Source of the DNA: Bradyrhizobium sp. Tv2a-2
GTDB lineage: Bacteria; Pseudomonadota; Alphaproteobacteria; Rhizobiales; Xanthobacteraceae
Length of the DNA: 39,697 nucleotides
NCBI RefSeq assembly: GCF_000472425.1
Contig: NZ_AXAI01000037.1
Coordinates: forward strand, 1 to 39,697
Reading direction: 5' to 3'
The position numbers were made by a program, and so were the translations under genes. Positions 32,631 through 39,697 of this stretch are shown here, piece by piece. The notes under the pieces were generated by a model. It searched no databases, was not told the origin of the DNA, and was given only the letters and a program-made list of their open reading frames with translations. Position 1 is the stretch's first letter. The number at the start of each line of letters is the position of its first letter.

Positions 32631-34590
32631 CGTCGGGGTCGAGACTAACCGAACGTGCGAGGCTCTGCATTGATCCGGTCATGGCGGCCGGCTGTACAGC
32701 ATCGGCATCACCGTCATCTGACAGGCCATCAAATTCGTTTTCGGCGAGCGGCGCCTTCATTGCAATTCCTTCGTGTTGCGACAGTTCTGGCTGCTGGCGA
32801 ATGCCACCATTCACTTGGCTGCGCCTGCGCTTCTGCGCCGCAAGCAATTCGGTCGAGAGCGGGATTGGAGTGCGATCCGACCAATCGTCTGGCTGCGCGG
32901 CGGAGGTGAATTCAGCGGCGCGCGACGGCTTCAATATCCGGTGTTGGAGCTGCGGGTCCTCGTAGTACCGGACCTTACGCGCGCGCACCGGGTGGACCCC
33001 CGAGACCATCACAACTGCATCACTGGAGCAGAGCTGCATGACTTCGCCGGGGGTGAGCAGCGGACGCGATGTTTCCTGGCGGCTCACCATTAGATGGCCG
33101 AGCCATGGTGAGAGACGATGCCCAGCATAATTTTTCATGGCACGCATCTCGGTCGCGGTTCCTAGTGCGTCCGAAACCCGTTTGGCCGTGCGTTCGTCAT
33201 TCGTCGAAAACGCGATTCGTATATGGCAATTATCAAGAATTGCGTGGTTCGACCCGTAGGCACGTTCGAGCTGGTTCAGACTCTGGGTGATCAGAAAGCT
33301 GCGGATACCGTAGCCTGCCATGAAGGCAAGTTGGCTCTCGAAGAAGTCGAGCCGGCCAAGCGCGGCGAACTCATCGAGCATCAACAGCAGCTTCTGGCGT
33401 CGTCGGTCGATATCCAGGGTCTCAGTTAGCCGCCGTCCGATCTGGTTAAGCACCAGCCGCATGAGAGGTTTTGTGCGAGCGATGTCTGAAGGCGGCACGA
33501 CAAGGTAGAGCGACATGGGCCTCGGCCCGTCAACGAGGTTACGGATGCGCCAGTCGCTTCGTCCCGTCACCTTGGCCACGACAGGATCGCGGTAGAGCCC
33601 CAGGAAGCTCATCGTGGTCGACAAAACGCCTGAGCGTTCATTTTCGCTCTTGTTCAGGAGTTCGCGAGCCGCCGATGCGACAACAGGATGAACGCGCTCT
33701 CCCAGATGTGGGGTGGCTAACATCGCATTCAGCGTCGCCTCGATCGACCGCGATGGGTCAGATAGAAAGTTGGCGACACCAGCAAGCGTTTTGTCGGCTT
33801 CCGCGTAGAGAACATGGAGAATCGCCCCCACAAGTAAGGAATGGCTGGTCTTTTCCCAGTGATTTCGACGCTCAAGCGCGCCTTCGGGATCAACCAGGAT
33901 ATCAGCGATATTTTGAGCGTCGCGGACCTCGTAGTCGCCTTTGCGGATCTCAAGGAGTGGATTGTATGCGGCGCTTGCAGGATTGGTCGGATCAAACAAG
34001 AGTACGGCGCCGAAACGGGCGCGCCAACCGGATGTGAGCTGAAAATTCTCGCCCTTGATGTCGTGAACGATCGTGGAGCCCGGCCAGGTCAGCAGAGTTG
34101 GAATGACGAGGCCGACCCCCTTGCCGGAGCGCGTCGGAGCAAAGCACAACACATGCTCGGGGCCATCGTGCCGGAGATAGTGGTCGCCAAAGCGGCCGAG
34201 CACGACGCCCTCGTTTCCAAGAAGCCCCGCGCGCCGCACCTCCCGCGGATTCGCCCAGCGGGCTGAGCCATACGTTGTCACATGCTGAGCTTCCTTCGCC
34301 CGCCAGACCGAGAGCACGATTGCGGCACCTATAGCGGCGATCCCGCCGCTTGCGGCAATGCACCCGCCCTGGACAAAGATTTTCGGCGCGTAGGCATCGA
34401 ATTTGAACCACCAGACGAAGAACGCAACCGGTTGGTAAATCGGCCAGTTCGCGAGCGTGAACCAGAAAGGCCCAAGCCGCGGCTGGAACGCCAGGCGCCA
34501 GGCCGTCCACTCGGTGGCTGCCCAAAGGAAGGCGAGCACGACCATCGAGACGAAGAGCAGTTGTCCCCAGAGGATTCTCGTCGCGGACAT
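32614..34590 (-). CDS. traG: TraG, VirD4-type coupling protein
   Basis: The coupling ATPase delivers the relaxase-DNA complex to the type IV channel. From MSATRILWGQ (34590) it is 658 aa: two to three N-terminal membrane helices, then TYGSARWANPREVRRAGLLG, Walker A FAPTRSGKGVGL, STIVHDIKGENFQLTSGWRA, and Walker B LLLMLDEFAALGRLDFFESQ, with FLITQSLNQLERAYG. The frame stays open up to a TTG at 34683 overlapping the relaxase stop, but those 31 residues are not family-like. The acidic C-terminal tail (LSDDGDADAV) is common in these proteins. Confidence 0.96.
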   Translation of the reverse strand: MSATRILWGQLLFVSMVVLAFLWAATEWTAWRLAFQPRLGPFWFTLANWPIYQPVAFFVWWFKFDAYAPKIFVQGGCIAASGGIAAIGAAIVLSVWRAKEAQHVTTYGSARWANPREVRRAGLLGNEGVVLGRFGDHYLRHDGPEHVLCFAPTRSGKGVGLVIPTLLTWPGSTIVHDIKGENFQLTSGWRARFGAVLLFDPTNPASAAYNPLLEIRKGDYEVRDAQNIADILVDPEGALERRNHWEKTSHSLLVGAILHVLYAEADKTLAGVANFLSDPSRSIEATLNAMLATPHLGERVHPVVASAARELLNKSENERSGVLSTTMSFLGLYRDPVVAKVTGRSDWRIRNLVDGPRPMSLYLVVPPSDIARTKPLMRLVLNQIGRRLTETLDIDRRRQKLLLMLDEFAALGRLDFFESQLAFMAGYGIRSFLITQSLNQLERAYGSNHAILDNCHIRIAFSTNDERTAKRVSDALGTATEMRAMKNYAGHRLSPWLGHLMVSRQETSRPLLTPGEVMQLCSSDAVVMVSGVHPVRARKVRYYEDPQLQHRILKPSRAAEFTSAAQPDDWSDRTPIPLSTELLAAQKRRRSQVNGGIRQQPELSQHEGIAMKAPLAENEFDGLSDDGDADAVQPAAMTGSMQSLARSVSLDPDDEMGL

Positions 34591-34679
34591 CGGCAGATGT
34601 GATGCGCGCCTGATGGGCAGGTGCAACGGCAACCTCTTAACGTCGCAGCGTCTCGCATCATAGCGTGGAGATCGGCAGG

Positions 34680-36407
34680 TCAAAGCGAGAGGTCACGCTT
34701 TCGTCGAAAGCTCCAGTCGACGCTGCCCGGACCGGAAATGCCGTCTACCTGTCTACCTAACTCACGCTCCAGCGACGGTGTCCACGGCACGAGCTGAAAG
34801 GCTAGGCCATTGTCAATCATGGCAAAGCGGCCAGATGCGAGCGACAGTCTTCGACGGTAGATACCTGCAACGGGCTCCCCTGTTTCAGCAGGCAAATGGG
34901 CCAGCCCTGTCTCCGAGGCCAAACGCCGGGCTACCGTATCGAGCTCTCGGCTGCGCAACGTAACTATCAGGTTGCGTCCGATTGTGACCTTATCTCCGTC
35001 CCGACGAGCAAGCCCCTGCTCCGACAGCATATCGACTCGCCGATCGAGCGCGGCCCGCACTTCGGCGCCGAAGCCGCCGCGCGCGAGATCGAGGGGTTCA
35101 CGAGCAACCAGGTGCCGATCGAGCCAGGTTGCCCCATCCGCACTTACTTGCTGATCGAGATTAAGGTCCGAGCGAACTGCGAGCGCAACTCGCCGCCGGC
35201 CTCTTGCATCCTCGAAACGCCGAAGCTCTACAATGCCACCGATGGGGCCGTCGCCGGCTGCATGAATGTCAGGAAGCTTGATGTGATGCACACGCCCGTC
35301 AATCCCATCGAGAACTGCGAACGCGGAGCCTCTAAGCTCATCGTCGAAGCCGCGTGCAATGAGGCGGCCGATCACAGGTTCGCCATGGCGTTCGCCTTCC
35401 AGCGCCCAGGATGACAGCGCGCGAGATGCGCCATCCTTTGCGAGCGTCTTGTGCAGCCGCTTAATGATGTCCCCACGCTCACCAAGGGCGCGCAAGCGCT
35501 GCTCTAAATCAGCGGCGAGAGCCCAAAGCCCAGGGCCGGCAGGCTCAGCGAGTCCCAACCGCTCAAGCGTTCGCATCCGGCCAATTCGGAGCTCACGCAA
35601 CGGGTCGATCCTTCCGTCACGTTCCGGCCGCAGATCAATGATCCCCTCCTCTTTTCCCGCTTCCCGGAAAAGCGCCCTATCAAGCCGTGTCCAGCGTTCG
35701 GCCGTAACCTCCGCATCAAGAGCACGCAGCACCTCAATCTCCGATCTGGGGCCAAGCTCGCGCGTGACTAGATCACCCGCACGAGCGCGCAGGCCTTTTC
35801 CGATATAATCGCGGCTGATGATAAGGTCTGAACCGTCGTCGGCGCGCCCGCGCACCAGGATGTGAATATGTGGATGCTCGGTATTCCAGTGATCGATCGC
35901 GACCCAGTCGAGGCGTGTCCTGAGGTCGTGTGAGGCCTGATCCATCAACTCGCGGGTATAGCCGCGTAAGCTTTCGAGGTCGCCCGCATCATCCGGCGAG
36001 ACGATGAACCGGAAATGATGCCGATCGTCCTCGCAACGTTCTATGAACGCTCGGCCGTCTGCATCATCTCGGGCAGCATCGAATAGTTTCCCAGACGACC
36101 CGTCGCGGGTTACGCCTTCTCGCTGCAAGTAGCCGATATGAGCGCGTAGGCCGCCCGGCGAACGCATTCGTCGCACAACACGCGCTTTAACCATGGCGCT
36201 GCGGCTACGGTTTTGCAGGAGCCGAGTGGCAGCAAGGCTCGCCGCCCGCCCGCGACCGAACTTTCCGCCAGCACGACTTGCGCCCCGGGACAGACCGCCG
36301 GCCTTCTGCGCAGCTTGGAGCGCCTGCGCCAGGAACGGCTTTGTCCGTGGCCCGCGTGTCGAGCGAATTTGGCCTGGACGAACGCGCAGATCGTCTTCGC
36401 GGTTCAT
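34680..36407 (-). CDS. rlxS: RlxS-type relaxase (VirD2-like, DUF3363)
   Basis: The relaxase nicks oriT and pilots the strand into the recipient. The 575-aa protein has a basic N-terminus, MVKARVVRRMRSPGGLRAHI, GYLQREGVTRDGSSGKLFDA, HHFRFIVSPDDAGDLESLRG, and the metal-binding HUH motif in NTEHPHIHILVRGRADD. The C-terminal DUF3363 region follows, ending FRRKRDLSL. This matches relaxases of ICEMlSym-type symbiosis islands. The first 70 residues are low-complexity and could be partly untranslated; ATG at 36407 is kept. The candidate oriT lies just upstream. Confidence 0.94.
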   Translation of the reverse strand: MNREDDLRVRPGQIRSTRGPRTKPFLAQALQAAQKAGGLSRGASRAGGKFGRGRAASLAATRLLQNRSRSAMVKARVVRRMRSPGGLRAHIGYLQREGVTRDGSSGKLFDAARDDADGRAFIERCEDDRHHFRFIVSPDDAGDLESLRGYTRELMDQASHDLRTRLDWVAIDHWNTEHPHIHILVRGRADDGSDLIISRDYIGKGLRARAGDLVTRELGPRSEIEVLRALDAEVTAERWTRLDRALFREAGKEEGIIDLRPERDGRIDPLRELRIGRMRTLERLGLAEPAGPGLWALAADLEQRLRALGERGDIIKRLHKTLAKDGASRALSSWALEGERHGEPVIGRLIARGFDDELRGSAFAVLDGIDGRVHHIKLPDIHAAGDGPIGGIVELRRFEDARGRRRVALAVRSDLNLDQQVSADGATWLDRHLVAREPLDLARGGFGAEVRAALDRRVDMLSEQGLARRDGDKVTIGRNLIVTLRSRELDTVARRLASETGLAHLPAETGEPVAGIYRRRLSLASGRFAMIDNGLAFQLVPWTPSLERELGRQVDGISGPGSVDWSFRRKRDLSL

Positions 36408-36479
36408 GGAAACCGCCGCAGGGTGTCGAAAGCTGTATCAGAACAACCACTTGGCGAAAGTGAGAAGTTGTGCTGGATC

Positions 36480-36620
36480 TCCGCAATGTTCCGAGAATGC
36501 TTGAATTTGCTCACAATCAGCAACCGACCGACGAGCCGCACCTTGCGGCTTTTATCCTGCCCTCGCCCTCGTCGGTTGCTCTTCCGCCGGGCCCAACTTC
36601 TCAATTTTCCGGGTTCAATG
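36480..36620 (+). other. oriT: Candidate origin of transfer (oriT)
   Basis: Between the lytic transglycosylase and relaxase genes, left arm AGCAACCGACCGACGAG (36519-36535) pairs with right arm CTCGTCGGTTGCT (36568-36580), a 13-bp inverted repeat apart from a 4-base CGAC duplication. Between the arms are a small hairpin AGCCGC-ACCTT-GCGGCT and then TTTATCCTGCCC (36551-36562). TATCCTGC is the core nic sequence of IncP/Ti-border type origins (YATCCTG/Y), so the cut would fall between 36559 and 36560. Position next to the relaxase matches the oriT location known for symbiosis-island ICEs. Outer limits are approximate. Confidence 0.75.
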
Positions 36621-36675
36621 ACTCGCGTCAGGTTGGCACGAAATGCACTTCCGATCATTGCGATGAACCCTCGTT

Positions 36676-37413
36676 TCACGGGCGGACGAACAGGCCGACC
36701 GGCGGCGGTCCCAGTGTTGAAGAACCTGCTGCAAACTGAGCGGTGGAATGGGACGCCCGCTGCGCTTCAGCTGCAGATCGAGCGTCAATCGACATGATGC
36801 CGGCACGTTCAACAAAGAGGGGGGCCTGCCGCCAAGCAGCGGCGCCTCCAACGCGGCGAGCGTCGGGCTCGTGCTTATCGGAGACCAGCAACCCTGTGAC
36901 CGCAGCGACGTAGGCGACTGTTTCGGGCGGGAGGGGTCGACCTGTTGCCAGGTGCTGTTCATAGCGCAATGGTCCCGCATGATATGCCGCAAGGAAGCCG
37001 GCCGATCCGAAGCGATCGAGCAACTCTTTAAGGTACGCGGTGCCCGCGAAAATGTTGTCGTGCAGATCCAATGGATCCAGACCGAGTCCATAACGGTCGC
37101 TGAGTTCGACCCAGGTCCCTGGCAGGATTTGCATCAGTCCCATTGCGCGATGAGCTGATGTCGCGTTCTGGTTCCCTCCGCTCTCGATCTGCATGACGGC
37201 GCGTATGCAGCGCGCGGGAACGCCGAAGTGATCCGACGCTTCAGCGATGAACGCTGCGACTCGATCAGCTTGTTCAGCATGGGATACGTTCTGCGTGCAC
37301 ATTGCCCTTTCGAAGCAGGATACCGCCGCGATTGAGAACCCGATGGCGGTGAACATCGCAAGGATGCGTACGATTGCGCGAAGCGAATTCAAGCGAGCGC
37401 GAGACCACCCCAC
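36676..37413 (-). CDS. Lytic transglycosylase of the conjugation system
   Basis: A VirB1/TrbN-like murein hydrolase that opens peptidoglycan for the transfer apparatus. The 245-aa protein has an N-terminal signal/anchor (IVRILAMFTAIGFSIAAVSC), then the SLT domain with the catalytic glutamate in CIRAVMQIESGGNQNATSAH, AMGLMQILPGTWVELSDRYG, NIFAGTAYLKELLDRFG and AAYHAGPLRYEQ. The C-terminal 80 residues are variable. No ATG is available; GTG at 37413 is the best start after an in-frame TGA upstream. It lies between traF and oriT, in the usual ICE order. Confidence 0.9.
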   Translation of the reverse strand: MGWSRARLNSLRAIVRILAMFTAIGFSIAAVSCFERAMCTQNVSHAEQADRVAAFIAEASDHFGVPARCIRAVMQIESGGNQNATSAHRAMGLMQILPGTWVELSDRYGLGLDPLDLHDNIFAGTAYLKELLDRFGSAGFLAAYHAGPLRYEQHLATGRPLPPETVAYVAAVTGLLVSDKHEPDARRVGGAAAWRQAPLFVERAGIMSIDARSAAEAQRASHSTAQFAAGSSTLGPPPVGLFVRP

Positions 37414-37539
37414 GTAGATGACTTCGCCTTCGCAAGTCGGATGGCGGCCAAATGGGCTTCAGAATTCGCCGGGAAGGAAGGATTGAAAGCCGGCCGGAGT
37501 GACGCCGAGCGGATGTGGGAGCGCGAGCGGATTGCATGA

Positions 37540-38049
37540 TCACTCCTCGTCCGTCCACACCGGGACTGCCCGGCCGATCACTGAGGAGACGGGCAGCGGC
37601 CCGAAGTAGCGACTATCGAGGGAATCGGCCGACTGCCAGTTCATGACAAAGATCTCGCCTTCACCAATGATCCGGCATCCTTGCCAGCTTGGCAGCGGGC
37701 GGTTGCGGCCGTCGCGCTCACGGGCCCGTCCGAACTCGAGATCATCCACTGTGATGTCGAGTCCAATCCGGCAAACGGTTTGCCCTGGCAGGGCCAGAAC
37801 ACGCTTGAGCATTGGAACGCCGGTGGACAGGTAGCCATTCAGGTCAAGGAATGCGGCGAGCGGATCAGGCGGCTTCACGGCGACAAGCTCAGTGATGGTC
37901 AACTTTCCTGCTGGTTGCACGCGATAGAGCCCGATCGGAACGCTATTGGATGCGTTCCAGATGTAGCGCGGTGACGTTGGCCCGATTGTGGACAGTAGAA
38001 GAGAGGTCGCCGCAATAGTCGCGAGAAGCACTGTATATCGGCCGTTCAT
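37540..38049 (-). CDS. traF: TraF, S26-family conjugation peptidase
   Basis: A signal-peptidase-like serine protease; in RP4, TraF processes and cyclises the TrbC pilin. From the ATG at 38049 (MNGRYTVLLATIAATSLLLS, membrane anchor) it is 169 aa. The catalytic serine lies in NSVPIGLYRVQP and the lysine in MLKRVLALPGQTVCR; NWQSADSLDSRYFGPLP closes the fold. The start overlaps the DUF2840 stop (ATGA). The longer frame upstream lies in the DUF2840 gene. Confidence 0.93.
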   Translation of the reverse strand: MNGRYTVLLATIAATSLLLSTIGPTSPRYIWNASNSVPIGLYRVQPAGKLTITELVAVKPPDPLAAFLDLNGYLSTGVPMLKRVLALPGQTVCRIGLDITVDDLEFGRARERDGRNRPLPSWQGCRIIGEGEIFVMNWQSADSLDSRYFGPLPVSSVIGRAVPVWTDEE

Positions 38050-38510
38050 GAGGCTACCCTCCGACGGTGAAGCCAGGCCCGGTGGCGCGAGCGGGTGTAC
38101 GTTCGTGGGTTCTCGTTGACCGAGAGACGGTTGTGAACGTGGTGCCAATAATCAGGAGCTACATCGGCCGGTTTGATGGCAAGCGCCTCCACTTGATCGA
38201 TCAGTTGCAGAACGCGCTCGACCTTTGGCCAGCCGAACAATCGCAACAGGCTTTCGCCACCTGGGGTGACCCAGGGGACAGTCGAGTATCCGTGCCCCGG
38301 CACATGCGCGCGCAAGATATCGATGCGAGACAGCACGGTTCCAAAGTCATTTGACGTCCAACGGACGAACGCGAACATGCTGCCGGGCGCGAACGATACA
38401 ACGCGCCGGTGGGGATCAATGACCTTCTGCGATGCGGGCTCGCCGAACCGAATTCGGTTCTCGATCCTCCTCTCGAGCCATAAGAGCTCGACTGTTGTGA
38501 GGTCGTTCAT
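38046..38510 (-). CDS. DUF2840 protein
   Basis: A 154-aa protein starting MNDLTTVELLWLERRIENRI, then VVSFAPGSMFAFVRWTSNDF and GTVLSRIDILRA, with C-terminal DYWHHVHNRLSVNENPRTYT. It matches DUF2840, a family found almost only in alphaproteobacterial ICEs, between parA and traF. A good ribosome-binding site GGAGG sits about 7 nt upstream of the ATG. It is coupled to traF by a 4-nt overlap. Function unknown. The usual parA neighbour is absent. Confidence 0.92.
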   Translation of the reverse strand: MNDLTTVELLWLERRIENRIRFGEPASQKVIDPHRRVVSFAPGSMFAFVRWTSNDFGTVLSRIDILRAHVPGHGYSTVPWVTPGGESLLRLFGWPKVERVLQLIDQVEALAIKPADVAPDYWHHVHNRLSVNENPRTYTRSRHRAWLHRRRVAS

Positions 38511-38669
38511 GTTGTTCCTCCGTCGGGTTGAAGAGGTTTGCAGAGGGGACCAGCGGCCGCGGCATCGCCGACGCTTCGAGCGGAGAGCCTTGGCGAGTAC
38601 AGAACGGTGATGGTGGTTGCGCTCTGAGTGGCGGCGCCGGCCACCGCTGGATTTGTCATCTGACACGAG
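38511..38669. other. Spacer where repA and parA would be expected
   Basis: In many rhizobial ICEs an initiator-like repA and a parA lie between alpA and the DUF2840 gene. Here only 159 bp separate them. The frames translate to alanine- and threonine-rich or arginine-rich strings with no Walker motif (KGGVGKT) or initiator signature. A short hairpin CTGAC-TCGT-GTCAG lies just past the alpA stop. Confidence 0.5.
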
Positions 38670-38948
38670 TCAGCGCCGTTCCTTACCCGCATAGGGAATG
38701 GGTGCGTGTCGTTTGGCGGGCAGAACCGTGCCGACGCCGGGATCCCGGGTCGACGTCTTGGCGCCGCGGTCGACCCATGCTTTCAGATCTTCGAGCGCAT
38801 AAACGACGCGGCCGCCCAGCTTGCGATAGGTCGGGCCCGTACCGTAGGTGCGATGTTTTTCGAGCGTCCGTCCGGACAGCCCGAGAAAGCGGGCAGCTTC
38901 AGGTGTGCGCAGGTATCGCTGCAGCGCGCCAGCGTTGAGGTCAGGCAT
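38670..38948 (-). CDS. AlpA/excisionase-type helix-turn-helix protein
   Basis: A 92-aa DNA-binding protein with the MerR-like HTH_17 layout: RYLRTPEAARFLGLSGRTLE, KHRTYGTGPTYRKLGGRVVY, ALEDLKAWVDRGAK. Proteins like this at the edge of ICE transfer modules act as excision directionality factors or activators (RdfS/AlpA type). No integrase is in the window, so its target cannot be tested here. It starts MPDLNAGALQRYL. Confidence 0.9.
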   Translation of the reverse strand: MPDLNAGALQRYLRTPEAARFLGLSGRTLEKHRTYGTGPTYRKLGGRVVYALEDLKAWVDRGAKTSTRDPGVGTVLPAKRHAPIPYAGKERR

Positions 38949-39071
38949 TTTCGGGGCTCCATGGCCGTGTGGAGCGCGAGCGAGTTTGATCGCGTGTCGA
39001 CGGACACCATGGCGGAGGACAAACCCTTAGGGGGATGCCGAAGATGCCGGGACGACTTTCGGCACCCCAGC

Positions 39072-39695
39072 CTATTTCTTGCGCGATGGTGGACGGAGCA
39101 ATGCACGATAGCCGTCGCTTATCAGCGCCAAGCCATCCTGAACCAGGCGAATGATAAGACTGCGCAGTTCGTGAGTCTTCCAGGAGCGCTCGGCAATCCG
39201 CTTTCGGTCAAACAGCACCTCGGCGATTTCGCGATAGGAGGCGCCGTCCACATGCCCGTCGAACGCACGCAGCGCCAAGGCCAAGCGCTGGCGCCGCTGT
39301 GCCGACAGTTGATAAAAAGAGGGTCCTGGCGGGCGGCCGTTGATGACGCGCCACAGGCGGTGTGCGGCGTGGGCGCGGATCTCATAGTCAGAATCGAGCG
39401 GCAATTCCGCGGAATAGAAGGCACTGAGCTCGGGCGCCTGTTTCAGCCAGAGGTGATATTGCACCCCTTCGATGCGCAAGACGACATGCCACCCGTCAGG
39501 TGCTTGTCTGATGCTTCCCGATGAAAGCTCGGCAAGGGGCAGCGTCGCCCGAGCAACCCGCGCTGCAGAGGCGCTGACAACGATCGGCACCACCGTGGGC
39601 AGGGCCTCGGGCGCCCAGAAGATCGTCTGTTCGTAAAAGGACCCCTGCGGGTCATGAGCGAAAGCAGAGGCCCCATCTCCTGCGAAATTCGGAGG
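39072..39695 (-). CDS. DUF2285 protein (3' part; runs off right edge)
   Basis: The minus-strand frame is open from the right edge: PPNFAGDGASAFAHDPQGSF, YEQTIFWAPEALPTVV, then DGWHVVLRIEGVQYHLWLKQ, FYQLSAQRRQRLALALRAFD, YREIAEVLFDRKRIAERSWK, and LRSLIIRLVQDGLALISDGY. This matches the DUF2285 family, whose C-terminus looks like a winged helix and which stands at the head of many rhizobial ICE transfer modules. In symbiosis islands such proteins may act as regulators of excision and transfer. The 5' end is outside the window, so there is no start codon here. Confidence 0.88.
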   Translation of the reverse strand, partial: PPNFAGDGASAFAHDPQGSFYEQTIFWAPEALPTVVPIVVSASAARVARATLPLAELSSGSIRQAPDGWHVVLRIEGVQYHLWLKQAPELSAFYSAELPLDSDYEIRAHAAHRLWRVINGRPPGPSFYQLSAQRRQRLALALRAFDGHVDGASYREIAEVLFDRKRIAERSWKTHELRSLIIRLVQDGLALISDGYRALLRPPSRKK

Positions 39696-39697
39696 TT

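Noticed and set aside
36416..36441. tts-box-like sequence (CAG-N4-TCGAAAGCT) near the relaxase start
   Set aside because: It lacks the 5' GT and CTT parts of the TtsI consensus and would point away from any plus-strand gene; most likely chance.

Overview
The window looks like a stretch of a symbiosis island or other integrative conjugative element (ICE) from a nodulating alphaproteobacterium, most likely Bradyrhizobium or a close relative. Pointers to this are high-GC rhizobial proteins, a well-formed nod box, a CysD/CysNC (NodPQ-type) pair, and a complete rhizobial-ICE transfer block in the usual order (DUF2285, AlpA, DUF2840, TraF, lytic transglycosylase, oriT, RlxS-type relaxase, TraG, CopG, RHH protein, trbBCDEJKLFGI, DUF2274, LysR). 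Genus assignment is inference; no rRNA or species marker is present.

Left part (1-5150), sparse and decayed: the 5' end of sufB (minus strand, running off the edge) behind a small coupled ORF and a possible sigma-54 promoter; an orphan CoA-transferase alpha subunit whose beta partner is a pseudogene; a nod box at 4055-4103 that reads leftward through tiny ORFs into an intrinsic terminator at 3604-3634, with no conventional gene between; and an unrecognised winged-helix-like protein.

Cobalamin-bypass module (5150-12430): class Ia ribonucleotide reductase nrdAB (plus) and B12-independent methionine synthase metE (minus) face each other. Each is preceded by its own cobalamin riboswitch, and both riboswitches end in the same 23-nt segment. 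The inferred role is to make dNTPs and methionine when cobalamin is scarce.

Middle (12430-19170): remnants of a two-gene operon, a tandem repeat resembling an insertion-sequence end, a 66-aa conserved protein, then cysD-cysNC (sulfate activation to PAPS; NodP/NodQ type) and long gene-poor gaps.

Conjugation block (19171-39697): a LysR regulator converges on a minus-strand transfer block. trbB carries a frameshift that throws its 5' part into the trbC frame. The RHH protein next to trbB is fused to a complete major-facilitator transporter. An oriT with a YATCCTGY-type nic core lies between the lytic transglycosylase and the relaxase. The parA/repA genes I would expect between AlpA and DUF2840 are absent. 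The last gene (DUF2285) runs off the right edge.
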